From Leptodontidium sp. MPI-SDFR-AT-0119 (taxonomy: Eukaryota; Ascomycota; Leotiomycetes; Helotiales; Leptodontidiaceae), in assembly GCA_020726505.1 (NCBI GenBank), contig JAHLEZ010000016.1:310001-374000 (forward strand): a stretch of DNA of 64,000 bases. The letters run 5' to 3'. Made by a program: the position numbers and the translations under genes. The number at the start of each line of letters is the position of its first letter. The stretch's first letter is position 1. The notes under the pieces were generated by a model. The model had not been told where the DNA came from and ran no database searches. It was given only the letters and a program-made list of their open reading frames with translations. Shown here one piece after another: positions 20,911 through 32,680 of the stretch.

Positions 20911-22764
20911 CGTTCAAAAATCTGGAAACCTTAGGCACTTAGATTTCTATTTAGGGGGGTCTGAGCGCTGAAGGCTTATTTTAAGCCCTGTAACTTAGGC
21001 TGTGCCCCTTAAAACTACCTTGTAAGCATAGTATACAGCCCTATAAGCCTACTAAATATTTTAATTAAATGATTACCCCTTATTTATGAAGATATACTCA
21101 TAGCATTATAATCTAATGAATCCTTAGCTTTTGCTGACCCTTCTTCCTCCCTTCCTCATATCTATTGTCCCCTTCTAGCTTAATTATCTCTTTAATATGT
21201 ACAAGAATCCTCTCTATCTATGCCTAAATCTTCTCTTGAGGCAAATCCTCCTAGCATTGAATCTAAGCTGTTTTCAAGTCTACTTGAGAGGTTATGGGAC
21301 CTTTTTTAGTAGTCTCTCTTTTTATCCAAAACCATGTAGGCTTTATAGTATTAAGGTCAGGTGAGTTACTTGGCCACAAAAGCCTTATAACCTCATAAAA
21401 ATCAAACACTTCTTGACTATACCGATTCTAATGAGATGGAGCCTTGTCCTCTTGAATCAACATACCTAATAACTCCTTCTTACACTTCAAAGCAAAAGGA
21501 ATAAGCTTAGGTTTCAAGACTTTCTCTTAATACTTATACTAGTTAATTCCGCCCGCTCTATCCTTCACTATATATGCTCTAGTATCCTCATTATGCACAA
21601 ACTTAACTCTGGGGCCTGGCTGATTTCTGTTAATATGAATGCGATATATTCCATTCTTAAGCTCCCAAATAGCCTTGTCTTGTGCGTACCTCTCTTTATT
21701 CCTCTTGTTCAAGTCCCTAGTCCTAGCTGCCTTTTCAGCTCTACTCTCAGGCTCCCATATGTAGTACGGGCCCTTTCTATCATAAGTAAAACAAGACCAC
21801 CACATAAACTCTAAAAACCCCTTCCACCTACGCACTACTACATGCCGATGGTACGTCTTATGCTTAAGTCTCTATACCCTTCTTCTCCCTCTTACCCCAC
21901 CTAGCTGTACGCTAGTCTCATCAGACCATATAACTTTCTTCCAATCCTCAAGTGTCTAATCCCTATGTACAAGACACCAATCTAGCCTAGCTGTCATCTG
22001 CTCTATCGTCAAACCTGGCTTGACTGTCTTCTTAAACACTCCATAACTATGCTCTTTTAGTACTTTGTACATAGTACTACGTGAGACAGGCTAAATTCCC
22101 TTAGTCTTATTGACCTTATATGTAATGCGAGTTATCGACCATCCCCTAGTTGTGGAATTCTTGGTTATTGTCTTAATAATAAGCTTTGCCACCACAGTAG
22201 AGGTTTTAGGTCTACCAGACCTAGGAGCATCATCTACATAATGCGGCTCCACAATGTAGTTTTGCCCTGGCATCTAACCACGTGAGATTGCCTTAGCTCT
22301 AAGCTTCCAAACAGAGCTTTTTGTCACACTAGTTTTGGCTGTAATGACCTTATAGTGGACGTTGTCGTCATAAAGAGTGAGAGCTCTAATTCTAGTGCTA
22401 ATAGTATTATTTCGACTAGCTTTAGACGTGGTAGAGCTAGTGTTTGAGGCCTCGGATGGTGCTATGGTAGGTGAAGGAGGAGTAGAGGACTCAGGAGAGT
22501 GCAAATCAGGCTCTGAATCACCTGCAGATTCACAGTCTTCCTAAACATTATTAAAAGTAATTTCAAGATTAATGAGATCTTCAGCGTCGATTTTGGACTG
22601 AACTGGAGCCATTTTAATTAATTAAAAAGTGGGAGTGTGGGAATCCCCTCAAAATTTACCCCACTATAGCCAACTATCAGTTTAAGCGAGCCCTATAAAG
22701 CCCTGTAATTATAGGGTCACATCGCTCAAGCTTAAGTGCCTAAGGTTTCCAGACTTTTGAACGC
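20911..22764 (-). mobile_element. Tc1-type DNA element nested within the LTR
   Basis: Inverted ends GCGTTCAAAA then TCTGGAAACCTTAGGCACTT are readable at both sides, flanked by GACC (20907-20910 and 22765-22768). The 1854-bp body carries a minus-strand transposase. A GACC flank is not the TA expected for Tc1/mariner, so the exact ends may be off or the target choice unusual. Confidence 0.75.
21235..22612 (-). pseudogene. Tc1-family transposase pseudogene
   Basis: From a Met at 22612 the frame runs through a Ser/Thr-rich leader and a helix-turn-helix (TKSSVWKLRAKAISRG). A GRPK box (APRSGRPKTST) follows, then the catalytic region with VIWSDETSVQLGG and LIQEDKAPSH. The last acidic site reads NTIKPTW, where the family has NxIEPxW: Glu to Lys, a G-to-A change. 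Stops (TAG/TAA) occur between open blocks at 22504-22274, 22273-22091 and 21835-21539. Confidence 0.8.
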
Positions 22765-24746
22765 GACCTTCGTATATATATACAGGAATAGGGGGGTAGC
22801 GGCCTGAGGTAGCTAGGCACGTGACAATCAACGTTCCGGTCGTCACAGAAAGCTCCTAAGGTAGTTAAGGACTTAATCCTTTAAGAAGGGGACATCCCGG
22901 CTAGTCTTATAATTAATATAACGCCAGTAGTTATTAATTCCTCACTTGTAATCCCACCTAAATCTCTCTCCCACGACCCCACGACTTAGAAAGACAAGAA
23001 GGACCTCTTTATTAGCTTTATTTATAAAGTTATTATTAGTAGGACTAAGAGGCTCTCTATTCTCGCCGAAAACTAAAACCTTAATAGTCTTAATCGACTA
23101 ACTTTCGACGATATATAATAAAAAGTAATATAAAAGAGAGTGATTTTATAGGGGCAAAAGAGGCACTATAACGAGTACGAGATACTAACCTTTTCTAAGG
23201 CTCACTTCCGTACTTCGGCAACTAAAGATGCCTTTATATAAGAGGTTATCGACGACGAGGAATAAGAGGATGTTATAATCTATTAGAGAACTTAATTTAT
23301 AAGCAGTTTTAAGCCTTTAATTAAGGTTCTTTTTAAATTTCACTTTAAGAGAGATATATTTAAGAAGTCTACTCCTTTACCCCCAGTTAGTACTAAAACA
23401 ATAGCTCTTACTAAGGCAAAACCTAGTTCCGTACATATTACTAATTTAGAGTCCTTTTTTATTAACAATAGTAGCGATACGAGTGATCCTTTTAATTTAA
23501 TACTAAAGGAGAGGGGCTATATATTAGAGACTTCTTTTAAACGTAATACTATTACTAAACGTTTAGAGGTAAAGGCTAAAAGGAAGATCTCCGCGATGTC
23601 ACTATTTTCTAGGTTAATAACTAATTGTTACTATTAATACTCTTATAAACGTACTAACTATAATAACTTTTATAAAACTACTACTTATATTATAATTAAG
23701 TCAATTACTCTTAGTTAATAAGACCCCCACTATATACTCGATACTGCTATGAGAGAGGAATAAATAAGAGACTATAAGAATAGTGTAAAAGGAGTGACTA
23801 TAAAGAGAGGACTAGCCTATTAATACGACAAATTTGTAGAGGGATAGTAATTAGTAAGAACTAAGAAGTCAAGGAATAGGAAAGAAACACTTATCGTAAT
23901 AGAACTTACTTAAAAGATACTAGAAATATATATTAATTTGTTATAACTAATTGCGGCTCTAGTCCTTTAATTTACTTTATACCTCCCTACTTAATTATAC
24001 TAATACTCTTATTATAATACGTTCGGAAGTTAAGGCTTATATAGTTATATCTTAAGATATCCCGAGTATTAGTTTCCCTACTAAAATCAAGGCTAAAGAC
24101 ACCTCCTTAGACGATCCTTTAATATAAGAGCTTTATTATCCCCGCTTTAATTAATATCGGACTGTGTCTCTTACTTAGAGGACTTTCGGGATTAGTTAAT
24201 TATACGTGACTAATATGACCACGGCGATCTAATTTTATAGGAGTTCCCTACTATTATTAATAGAGACTATTCGTTAGATTAATACTATGATACTACTGGG
24301 CTTATCCGAGCCGGTGTAAAAGGTAGAATTATTATGTGAATTACTAATTACATATTTGAATTTAAAGGCTAACGTAAGATAGCACGTGTTCTTTAAAACC
24401 TTAGTAATAGTAGTCCTCTACTTTAATATAATAGTTAAATAAGTGGCTAAACAAGTGGCTAATTAAGGGCAAATTACAACTTAAATACGCTTAACGATAG
24501 ATTTTTTGAGGGGGTATAACGTTTAATACGAGGGGTGATATCGTAGAATATAAATTGTCTTGCTTTTTAGTTTATTTCGTACTGTTTTATTACTTTAATT
24601 ACGCTCGTTTTAATCCCGTTAATGTTGAATTCCTAATGTTATATAACTAACTTAAAATACTAAAAAAAAGGTGAAAATGTATATAAAAAAAGTAGCTGGC
24701 TAATATAAACAAAGTCACTAGCGCTCCTAAAGAGTACTTGAATATA

Positions 24747-25048
24747 TGTTACGACCTCCGATGCGCCTCGTATTCTAACCGATACGGGCTCGTAGTATCG
24801 CTGGCTATGCGACGGCGCTAGGCCTAATTGGGAGGACTAGGTGGCGAGCATGCGACATATTAATGTGAATGGCCCCCGATTGCGCTAGACCCTATTAGGA
24901 GGGTCCTTCGTATATTTATACTCGAGCTCCCTCTTATAAAGAGCTCTCCTTTTCTCCTTGTCTTTTCTTCTCGATTCTGAGCGTAGCATTAGGCCTAAAT
25001 ACAAAGCTAGAGTCTACTCGCCGTATCAACCTCTTGACAGCCGTAACA
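24747..25048. mobile_element. Solo LTR, 302 bp, inside mariner copy 2
   Basis: Starts TGTTACGACC and ends GCCGTAACA, with a perfect ATATA target duplication (24742-24746 and 25049-25053). The same site in copy 1 reads straight through (GAATATATATACTATTCC). It is less AT-rich than the surrounding RIPed host and contains a TATAAA-type stretch near 24937, as expected for an LTR promoter. Confidence 0.85.
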
Positions 25049-26321
25049 ATATACATACTATTCCTGGGGTACTCTAAGTATTCTAGCGTTCTTGAAATGT
25101 CCTCTTGCCCTCCGAGTAGTATTTAAGCCAGTTCTTACTTCTTTAATAGCCTATTTAAGGAACTCTTAATATGTATTAAAGTTTGACTGTATATATCGGT
25201 AGTGGCGACAAATAAAGGCCTTTAGGTCTGTAAAACTCTCTTTAATTAGGTTAAAATCTAGAGAATATAGAAGTAAGAATCGTAACTATACCTCCGCTCT
25301 ATTAAAGATCTCTTAAATATCGTCGATATTAGTATAATAAATAAATGCGTTGTCTAATATAACGACGGATATAAGGGCTAGAAATAGGTTATATATTGGA
25401 AGAAGATCCTCTATTAAGAAGTCTTGGAATATGTCGGCTATATAAGTGCCCTTAAACGTCTTACTTATAATATATTTATTAATTATATACGCCAGAAGAC
25501 AGGAGATTCTAGTCCTTGAGGCTAGCCACCTTTTCACGTGAGCTCTAACTCCTTTATTAGCCTAACTATACATGCGATCTCTTATACACTCGTCGCTCCT
25601 AGATTCGTTTATATAGTCGATTTACTCTGCCTAAAGGTCTTAAAAGTCTAATCGCTATTAAGTACGTAGAAACTCGTTTTATTAAGCTATAAAGACCTTT
25701 AACTTCTTTCGTGTAATCTTGATCTTATCGAGTACCTTTGAAATAGTTTGTTGCCTCACATTTACGTGATATTCGTCCTCTAAGAAGTAGTAGATCTCAT
25801 CTTAGTATGGCTATAGCCTATTAAGTTAGTAATATTATAGAAAGAGGCTAAATAGGTAAACTGACTCTCTATTAAGTAGTAACTTAATAGCCTGTTATAT
25901 CTCCTACGTAATAACCTCAATTAGACCTCCGGAAAATAGTTGTGGAGGCACGTTATAAGATACCTTAGCTCTATAGTAATAAACAATCCCTAAAGAGATA
26001 GAATAGTCCTTTGTAAGTTGGCGTAACTAACTCCTAGTTAGAGGGAGTCCTAGTTCGTGTAACGTATGCTCCAAACACGTCACCGCGAGGGTAAATAAAC
26101 GAGGAGGCATACTATTATAATAAAAATTAGATTAATAAAAAGCTAGTATATTAGGCTTTAATTTGAGCTATCTACGAAGTTGTTCTAATAATATTTAGTA
26201 GTGCAAGAGGTGGGGGCGATAATATTGAATATGCGCGTCGCGAAAATGGAGGGGTAAATCGCTCTAAAGGATGCGGCTCGCCAAAAAATCCGGATTCCGA
26301 CTAGTTAGTTATGCAGCTGTA

Positions 26322-27699
26322 TGGCAGTGGTGACTTCCGAGTTTCTTCAGCTGGCTGGGGCTTGATACGGCGCTATCGTTCCGTCACTTCGAGAATGGGA
26401 GGACCGTGAAAGTACCGGTATCAGATGAATGCCTTCAAACTGCCAAGGAAGTTTGGGATATCGGTTCCTAGGATCTAGATGCCCATTTGGTGCCAAATGC
26501 CTCTGATGATAGAATTCCAGCGACTCGGCCTACAGACACAGAAACCGTCGTGGGGGTCTCCGGCATCCCCGCCGAAAATCGCAATTTCTAACACAACTCT
26601 TTCTTTACTGTAGGTGAGACAGAGGGGAATGACTTAATAGCCTCGTTACTAGCCTCGTGGAGCCATTAAATTGTTGTTGGCCAGTATATATATTTCTCTT
26701 TTATAATCTTCGTGAATTTTCTGTGTTGTAACACGTACGGTGTTGTAATATCGCTAGTAACGTAGAGAGAGAGTGCTTGGAACCTTGGGAGGCGCATTGC
26801 CCTTCTAGTCTCTTTATGATCAACGGCTACAACCTAAGTTTTATAAGAGTTCTAAGGTGGCATATTGCTTACTTATATATTTATCAAAATCTATCTTGCA
26901 CAATACTCAATATCACAGTATATGACCTTTTCATTTACTAACTATATTATTCGAGCGAAACAGAATGTAAGGCTATAGACTGAGAGAAAGTTTTGATTTT
27001 ACGTTAACGCTAATCTCGGTGTGTAGTTAATTTCCGCTAGTACTATTATCTATTTCAGATCCTCGATTCTCTAGTTAAACTAAAGAGTAAATGCTATGAA
27101 TATTAGTATAACGCATTGTTAAGAAGATAGGATATACCTACTAATACGCGACGTTCAAGTGTAATGCTCATTACTAGTAAGCTAACTAATTATTCTTTAA
27201 ATAACTAGAAATATTAAGCTAAGAGTCTAATACTTACTCGGGTTAGAATTCTAGTTCCTGTAATCGAACTCCATGGTCTAGGTGCGAACGAACGAGAGCC
27301 CGGAGCTTATCTTAGAGCTCGCCAGTTCCGCAAACTATAGGTATTAGTATCTGCCTCGCCTCAAGGGGTAAGATAGATTTCTGTACTAATAACAAGTATC
27401 TTCCCTCGCTCTTCTAATGTTACTTGTAGCCTCTAGATATATTTCCCCGCTACCTCGTCTTACAGGATCCCTTCGATATCCGCCGTGCCTGGATAGATAG
27501 TTGCACGCTTGCCGAATGGCACCTTGACGATGCCGGGGTATTAAATAAGTTAACTTGAAGCAAAATTTACTTTTAAAAGTAAAGACGTTCACTGTGGTTA
27601 GATAAACAGCTCCAAAGTGCCATGTTTACCCTCGACCTAACTGGTCACCACAAAGGGATGGCTCTTTAGAACGAGTTTTGAACAGCTCGCTATCGCTCG
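26322..27699. other. Non-coding or unrecognised stretch, AT-rich in its second half
   Basis: 26322-26590 has normal composition and could be a decayed coding fragment, but I recognise nothing in it. 26600-27699 is AT-rich with scattered direct motifs (GTTGTAA twice at about 26725-26750). No gene is supported. Confidence 0.35.
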
Positions 27700-30600
27700 C
27701 TGGCGTGAGATTTGAGATAAAAAGAGAGGATTTACGGACACTTACGGATAAGAATAAATAATAACAGGTAAGATAAAGGAAAAGGAATCCGTAAATAGCC
27801 CGTAAATGAACCGAAAACTAAGTAAGACCTTGTAAAATTTCTAAGTATATTATATTACACGTAGAGTTTACATTAGGGGGTAAGAGAATACAAAGACTTG
27901 CCTTAAAAGTGACCCGCGACGCTACTATATAGAATTGCCTATAAGTAAAGACCGGTGACCGTAAATCTACCCTTACTACCTTAAAGGACTAGCCCTACGA
28001 CTTATTAATAGTTATTATAAAAGATAATATAAGTGGGAATTGCTTACGAGAGAAAGTAAAGGATAGTTATTAATTCATAGACTTAAGTTTTATTCGTGGA
28101 ATTGTCTGTAACTAATTATTAAAGTCGCCGCCAAGTAGCCGAACTTGGACCGTAAACCTCCTTAGGCTATGAATCGACATCCGCGACTTGTTATAGAGCC
28201 CTTCTTGTAGATAAAGGTTTCGTAAGAGTATTACAAGCGCGCCGATCTTAAGTTATAGCCGTGAGAGTAATAAGCCCGGGAGATAAATATTCTATAAGAC
28301 TTCTAGAAGTAGCTTAGTAATTTCCGGGTTTGCCTCGTTTATATCGGCCGAATCGATAGCTAAGTACGTCCGTTCTTAGCCGGGGAGTATATCTAAGATC
28401 GTCTAATTTAGTTCGCGGACTATATCGTTTAAAGTTAATAAAATTGCCCGTTCGTAAAAGGCCTAGTAGTCCCGGGGAGCCTATAAGAGTCGTTCTCGCG
28501 GATAAACGTAGTTAATTAAGTCCGTAACTAACTTAGCGCGTGGGATAAAAGGCGGAGGCGTGATTTAATCGTTTAAAGACGAGTCGTATAAAAGATTATT
28601 AATTTAGTTTATAAAATCTTGCTTTAATAAGTCGTTACGAACTCGTATATTAATTTATAAGAAGAGTTAATAAAGCCGCCGCTAGATTTACGTCCGTTAT
28701 AAGCACGCTCGTACGATCTTAGCCCGTGAACCGTGTAAAACTACTAGTAAGATCTATATAAAGTCACTACTAAGGATAACGGGTACCCTGTTAAAGAAGA
28801 CGTCGTTTAATACAAATTATAAATCGACTAAGAGCCAGTGTACGACCTTAAAGTAGTACTTATATTGTATCGGCACTTCGTCCTAGATAATTAAGTCCGT
28901 TGTACGTAAGTACTAGCCTAGCTTACTCGTCTTAGTAATCGTACTTACGGACGACTCGTTGAGCTTAAGTGGGATCCGGAATTAGGAGTGAGACGTGCGT
29001 TCTTTTAAAAGAAGTAAAGCCGTAATACCCGTAAACGCTACGCAAAGGATTGTCTTGCCTTAATTACGGTAATAATAGCATAAGGTCTAGTAAAAGAAGG
29101 TCTTACTAGTACTACTAGGGCCTCGTAAGTAGAAATAAGTAGTTTACGAGTCGTTCGTAATAGTTGTTACAATCGTCTAGAAGTAAGCACGTTAGTCTGG
29201 GTTAAGCTAAGTTTGTATTATAGACGCTAGAGACGTCTCGTGGGCGAGATCGACTTGTTGAGTGGCCGTACGGTAGCTTACGGTCTAGTTAAAGACGTTC
29301 TTAGGTAGGCTAACGTTCGTAAGCGTCCGTTGGAGATCCGCAAGGCCGAGCCTAAGTAAGAAGAGGCTATAGTCGTAGTAAGGATCGATTAGGGGAAGTA
29401 GGAAGCTTATTAACTAGTCGTGGGCTAGCTTACGAGCTAAGTCGTCATAGAAGTACTTTTTATACTGGTCCTAGATCGCTCGCGGGTTCGTAATTAGTTA
29501 CTAACGAACGCCTATAAGAAAGAGGGTTTATAAATCGTAGCCGGTCGTTAATAAGACGGCCTTATTAAAGTACTAGAACTACTTTTAGTCGCTCTTAGTT
29601 AGTTTACAAGCGATATAAGCAGCGTAATACGTAAGATAACAGACACCCTCGACCTCGTAAAGCTTTTTAAAGGATCGCGGCCCGCGAACGACCGTAAGTA
29701 AAAGTCGTAAGTAGTACTACTCGCCTGAAACTAGGCTATAATAGTAAATACGACCGATATTATACCCTTATTAACGCCGTACTTAGACTTTACGATCCGT
29801 CTTTTAAATAAAGTATTATAAGAACTCGTAATACAAGTATTAATAGTTATCCTCGTGCGTAATATTATACTTAAAGAAGATTATTAAAGTTAAGTGGGCG
29901 TTTGCGGCCTTTGCGGCTACTTAATCGGGCGGGAGGTCGTTCGTAAAGTAGACTATATACTGCCCGGGGAGGTAGATCGCTAAGTGCTAGATTAGGGGGA
30001 ACTCTTAGTACGTTGCGTACTCGAATAAGCGCTAAAAAGCCTTTATAGGACTTATATACCGTGCTTAAATATAACGGGTGATTTCGTTATCTATGCCAGA
30101 GACGGCAATTATCGTACAATCCGTCCCTTTATAAACGTACTTGTAAATATACTTAATTACTTATATAAAAGCGTAAACCTTAACGTTAATATATAAGCGG
30201 AACTTTTAAAGAAAGTACAGGTTATACGAGACTACTTAGTAATTGTCACGAACGACTTTTTGGCCTAAGTAGCTTAGTTTATAGATTATAAACGTCTAGC
30301 TGTTGTCCCGGCGGCGGTACTCGGGATACTTATTCTCGCGGACGATTGTTATAGTCATAAACGCCTTTAAGAACTTCTTTTAATACGTGAGCGGGGCCGT
30401 AGGCGTCTTATAAATTATATATAGCGCTCTCGGGTTATCTTTAAGGCCACACGGTCCGTGAGACATTTGACTAGTAACGATAGTCGTAAGCTTACTCGTA
30501 GGATCCCACGACGAGTCTAGGAGCTTAGTATAAACGACCTCGTCGACTAGCTTAGGCGTTAAAAAGACAGCCCCTTACTTTAGGAATAAAAGTAAGTGTA

Positions 30601-32480
30601 TATGTGAGAGGCTACGCTTCTAGTACTCGATTATATAAACGTGACCCGCGTACGGTTCGAAAAGGTGATTCTTAAGGTCCGTAAGGAGCTCCTTTACTTT
30701 AAGTATAAAGACTTAGTAGAAGAGATCTAGACAGTCGACGGCCTATTATCCGCGTAGGAGGCTTGTTATAATCTTAGGCTAGTGCGGGTTAGCCGTAAAC
30801 GTAATAAAAAAGCTTAGCTTACTAAAGTACCGTACAATAGTTATTAAGTCTTAAAAAAGCTACTATATAAAATAATTATTACTAGTAAAGCTTAATAAAA
30901 GGATAAACTGACGGCCGAGGTCGCCTGTATTTACGTCCTCGCGGATAAGAGTATCCGCAAGCCTAGTATATACGTTCGCGCGGATGTTTTACTAGTGCGA
31001 CCGGAGCTAATCGAGTACTGTTTTCTCGTAGGCGATATACGCGTCGACGATATATTATTATAAGAGGCGGCCGGCGTAGAAGAGCGGGGAGAAGGCCTCA
31101 CGGACGTAAAGGTAATACTAGTAAAAGGCCCGTTATTTAAGCCGTGTTTATTAACGAGTCCCGTTTTAGTCCCGTAATTATAAACTATAGTATTAACTAA
31201 GGTCGCCGTACAGGAAGAGTAAGACGTAGTGTAAGGGCATATACGTAGCGTGTGTAATATCGATTGTATATATTTGCGGATGCTCGTGGCCCCCTTCACA
31301 GACTATAAGAACTAAGTCGCGGCGGCTTGTATCCGTATACTCGTCTAGAATAATCGCCGTGACTTCGTTATTAGTCGGGAGGTTCTTACGACGACAATCC
31401 GCGCCCGACTTAATAATTAAGCGTATTTGCGAGTTAAGTAAGATCCGGAAATTAGTCTATTAATCTATAAGACGCTCGTGGGTCGTCTTATAAATCATAA
31501 TAAACGGGTTATAGTCTGTAAGCGTATCCGTAAGCTGTAAAAGGACTATACAATCTAAGTGAAGGAAGTTAATCGCCTGTACGTTCGTTATAAAGAGTAG
31601 GTCGTAGAAGAAGAGCTATATAAAAGAGGGCTCCTCGTGTAAAATTAGTCGTAACGGGCCTTAAAAGTGAAAGAGCTCGTTATAAATCTAGAAGTACTAA
31701 ACGCCGCGTAAGAAGTCGATTCGTATATCTTTCTTATAATTAATTAACGTAAAGGCAAAAGTATAATTATATACCCGGATATTCGTCCGAAAATCTCGGC
31801 AAAGCGGATCGTCGCTTATAAAGAGATATTTGAGGTATAGCGGAGGCTCCCGGATCCGGGGAAGTACGACGTCACCCTTTTTATAATAGGCCTCGAAGAG
31901 ACCGTCTATAGGGGAGAAGTGAAGGGCCCCGTAAGTCGTATAACGGCTCGTAAGTAGAGTAAGAGTATAAGGGGGAGCTAGTCGGAAGCGTGAGAGGAAG
32001 CTAAGAGGCCGTATATTAGGGGGGTCGATAGGAGGGTCCTTAAAGACGTTAATTAGGATTATAATAAACGGTTAACGGGTCTATCGCAGGCGCCGCGGGG
32101 CTAGTTCGTCCGTAGAGACGTCCGTAAGAGGCCGTCGTCGTCGCCGTAAGGTAGGGAGAGTATTCGGATCGAGTTCTTGTAAAGTAAGGCGCTATTAAGC
32201 GCGCTTCGTAACACTACGGTCCTAAGAACGCGTTAGTTAAGTATAAAAAAGAGCAAGAATCTTACTTTGTAGCTCGAGCACGTTTTATACGAATGGCCCG
32301 ATTTATTTAAGGGGAAAAATAATAGCGTACGATATTAATTATAATTAGTACAAAACCGTAAAGAAGACGAATCTATTAAAGCTAAGATAAAGAGCTAATT
32401 AATTAAGTAAAAAGACAAAGACTGGACAAAAGAGAGACTACGGACGCGTTTTGGTGTTCCTCACGTGACTAGGATTTTTT
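27700..32480 (-). mobile_element. RIP-degraded Helitron (Rep/helicase)
   Basis: The minus strand reads, through many TAA/TAG stops, as a fungal Helitron protein. At about 31090-30900 the helitron-like N-terminal domain appears: FSPLFYAGRLL, YIVDAYIAYE, then ADTLIREDVNTGDLG. At about 29110-28980 the Pif1-type helicase appears: GKTILCVAFTGITALLL and RTSHS, then LNESSVSTITKTSKL. Stops replace the expected Trp/Gln codons, and the Walker A region just upstream is mutated. The order (Rep-side domain first, helicase later) fits a single RepHel protein. The ends are approximate: I could not fix the 5' TC or the 3' hairpin plus CTRR. The upstream edge lies close to the ferric-reductase remnant at 32480-32680. 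Confidence 0.82.
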
Positions 32481-32485
32481 TAAGG

Positions 32486-32680
32486 AGCGTCGAGAGCCAA
32501 TCGCTAGAGGTGGTCCGACCGTACTTCAATATAGTAAGGAGATGTACTAGCCGATGGAGGGGATCTGGATGTTGATATACTGGCCTTTTTTGACCTCGAC
32601 CTGCCGAGACGTTGTGATCCGGACCCTGACTGTATCATTGACACGGGTGATGTAGGCTCGAGAAAAATCATGGCCCCAGG
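32486..32680 (-). pseudogene. Ferric-reductase-like pseudogene, 3' fragment
   Basis: Read on the minus strand from the Gypsy junction, the frame continues GHDFSRAYITRV, then VRVRITTSRQVEV, KKGQYINIQIPSI and a TAG. This is the start of the FAD-binding domain of the ferric reductase/NOX superfamily. It is in frame with the part at 39966-40860, counting the 5-bp target duplication once. The downstream FAD/NADPH domain is not found; Helitron sequence begins almost immediately. Confidence 0.78.

Larger units (their letters stand above)
20819..22847. mobile_element. Solo-LTR-like insertion (itself interrupted) inside mariner copy 2
   Basis: The outer ends are TGTGACGAGCGG and CGGTCGTCACA, flanked by a perfect 5-bp duplication GAAAG (20814-20818 and 22848-22852). 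Copy 1 of the host element has the uninterrupted sequence GAGAAAGCTCCTAGG at this place, confirming the insertion. Without the inner element (20911-22764) the LTR would be only about 170 bp. Confidence 0.8.
20408..26319 (-). mobile_element. Tc1/mariner element, copy 2, heavily RIPed and carrying nested insertions
   Basis: It has the same inverted repeats as the element at 9159 (CAGCTGCACAACTAACTA; one end reads CAGCTGCATAAC) and is flanked by TA at 20406-20407 and 26320-26321. Aligned by eye with copy 1, the differences are overwhelmingly CA to TA and TG to TA. The extra length comes from two insertions absent in copy 1: 20819-22847 and 24747-25048. The remaining body is colinear with the two-ORF element. 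A partly open transposase segment remains at 25313-25537 on the minus strand. Confidence 0.92.

Noticed and set aside
26322..26590. Plus-strand frame with FENGRTVKVPVSDE as a gene fragment
   Set aside because: Composition looks coding but two stops and no recognisable family; left as unassigned.
30931..31299. 122-codon minus-strand frame as a real protein
   Set aside because: It overlaps the Helitron Rep region in a different frame; the Rep-like reading, although interrupted by stops, carries the family motifs.
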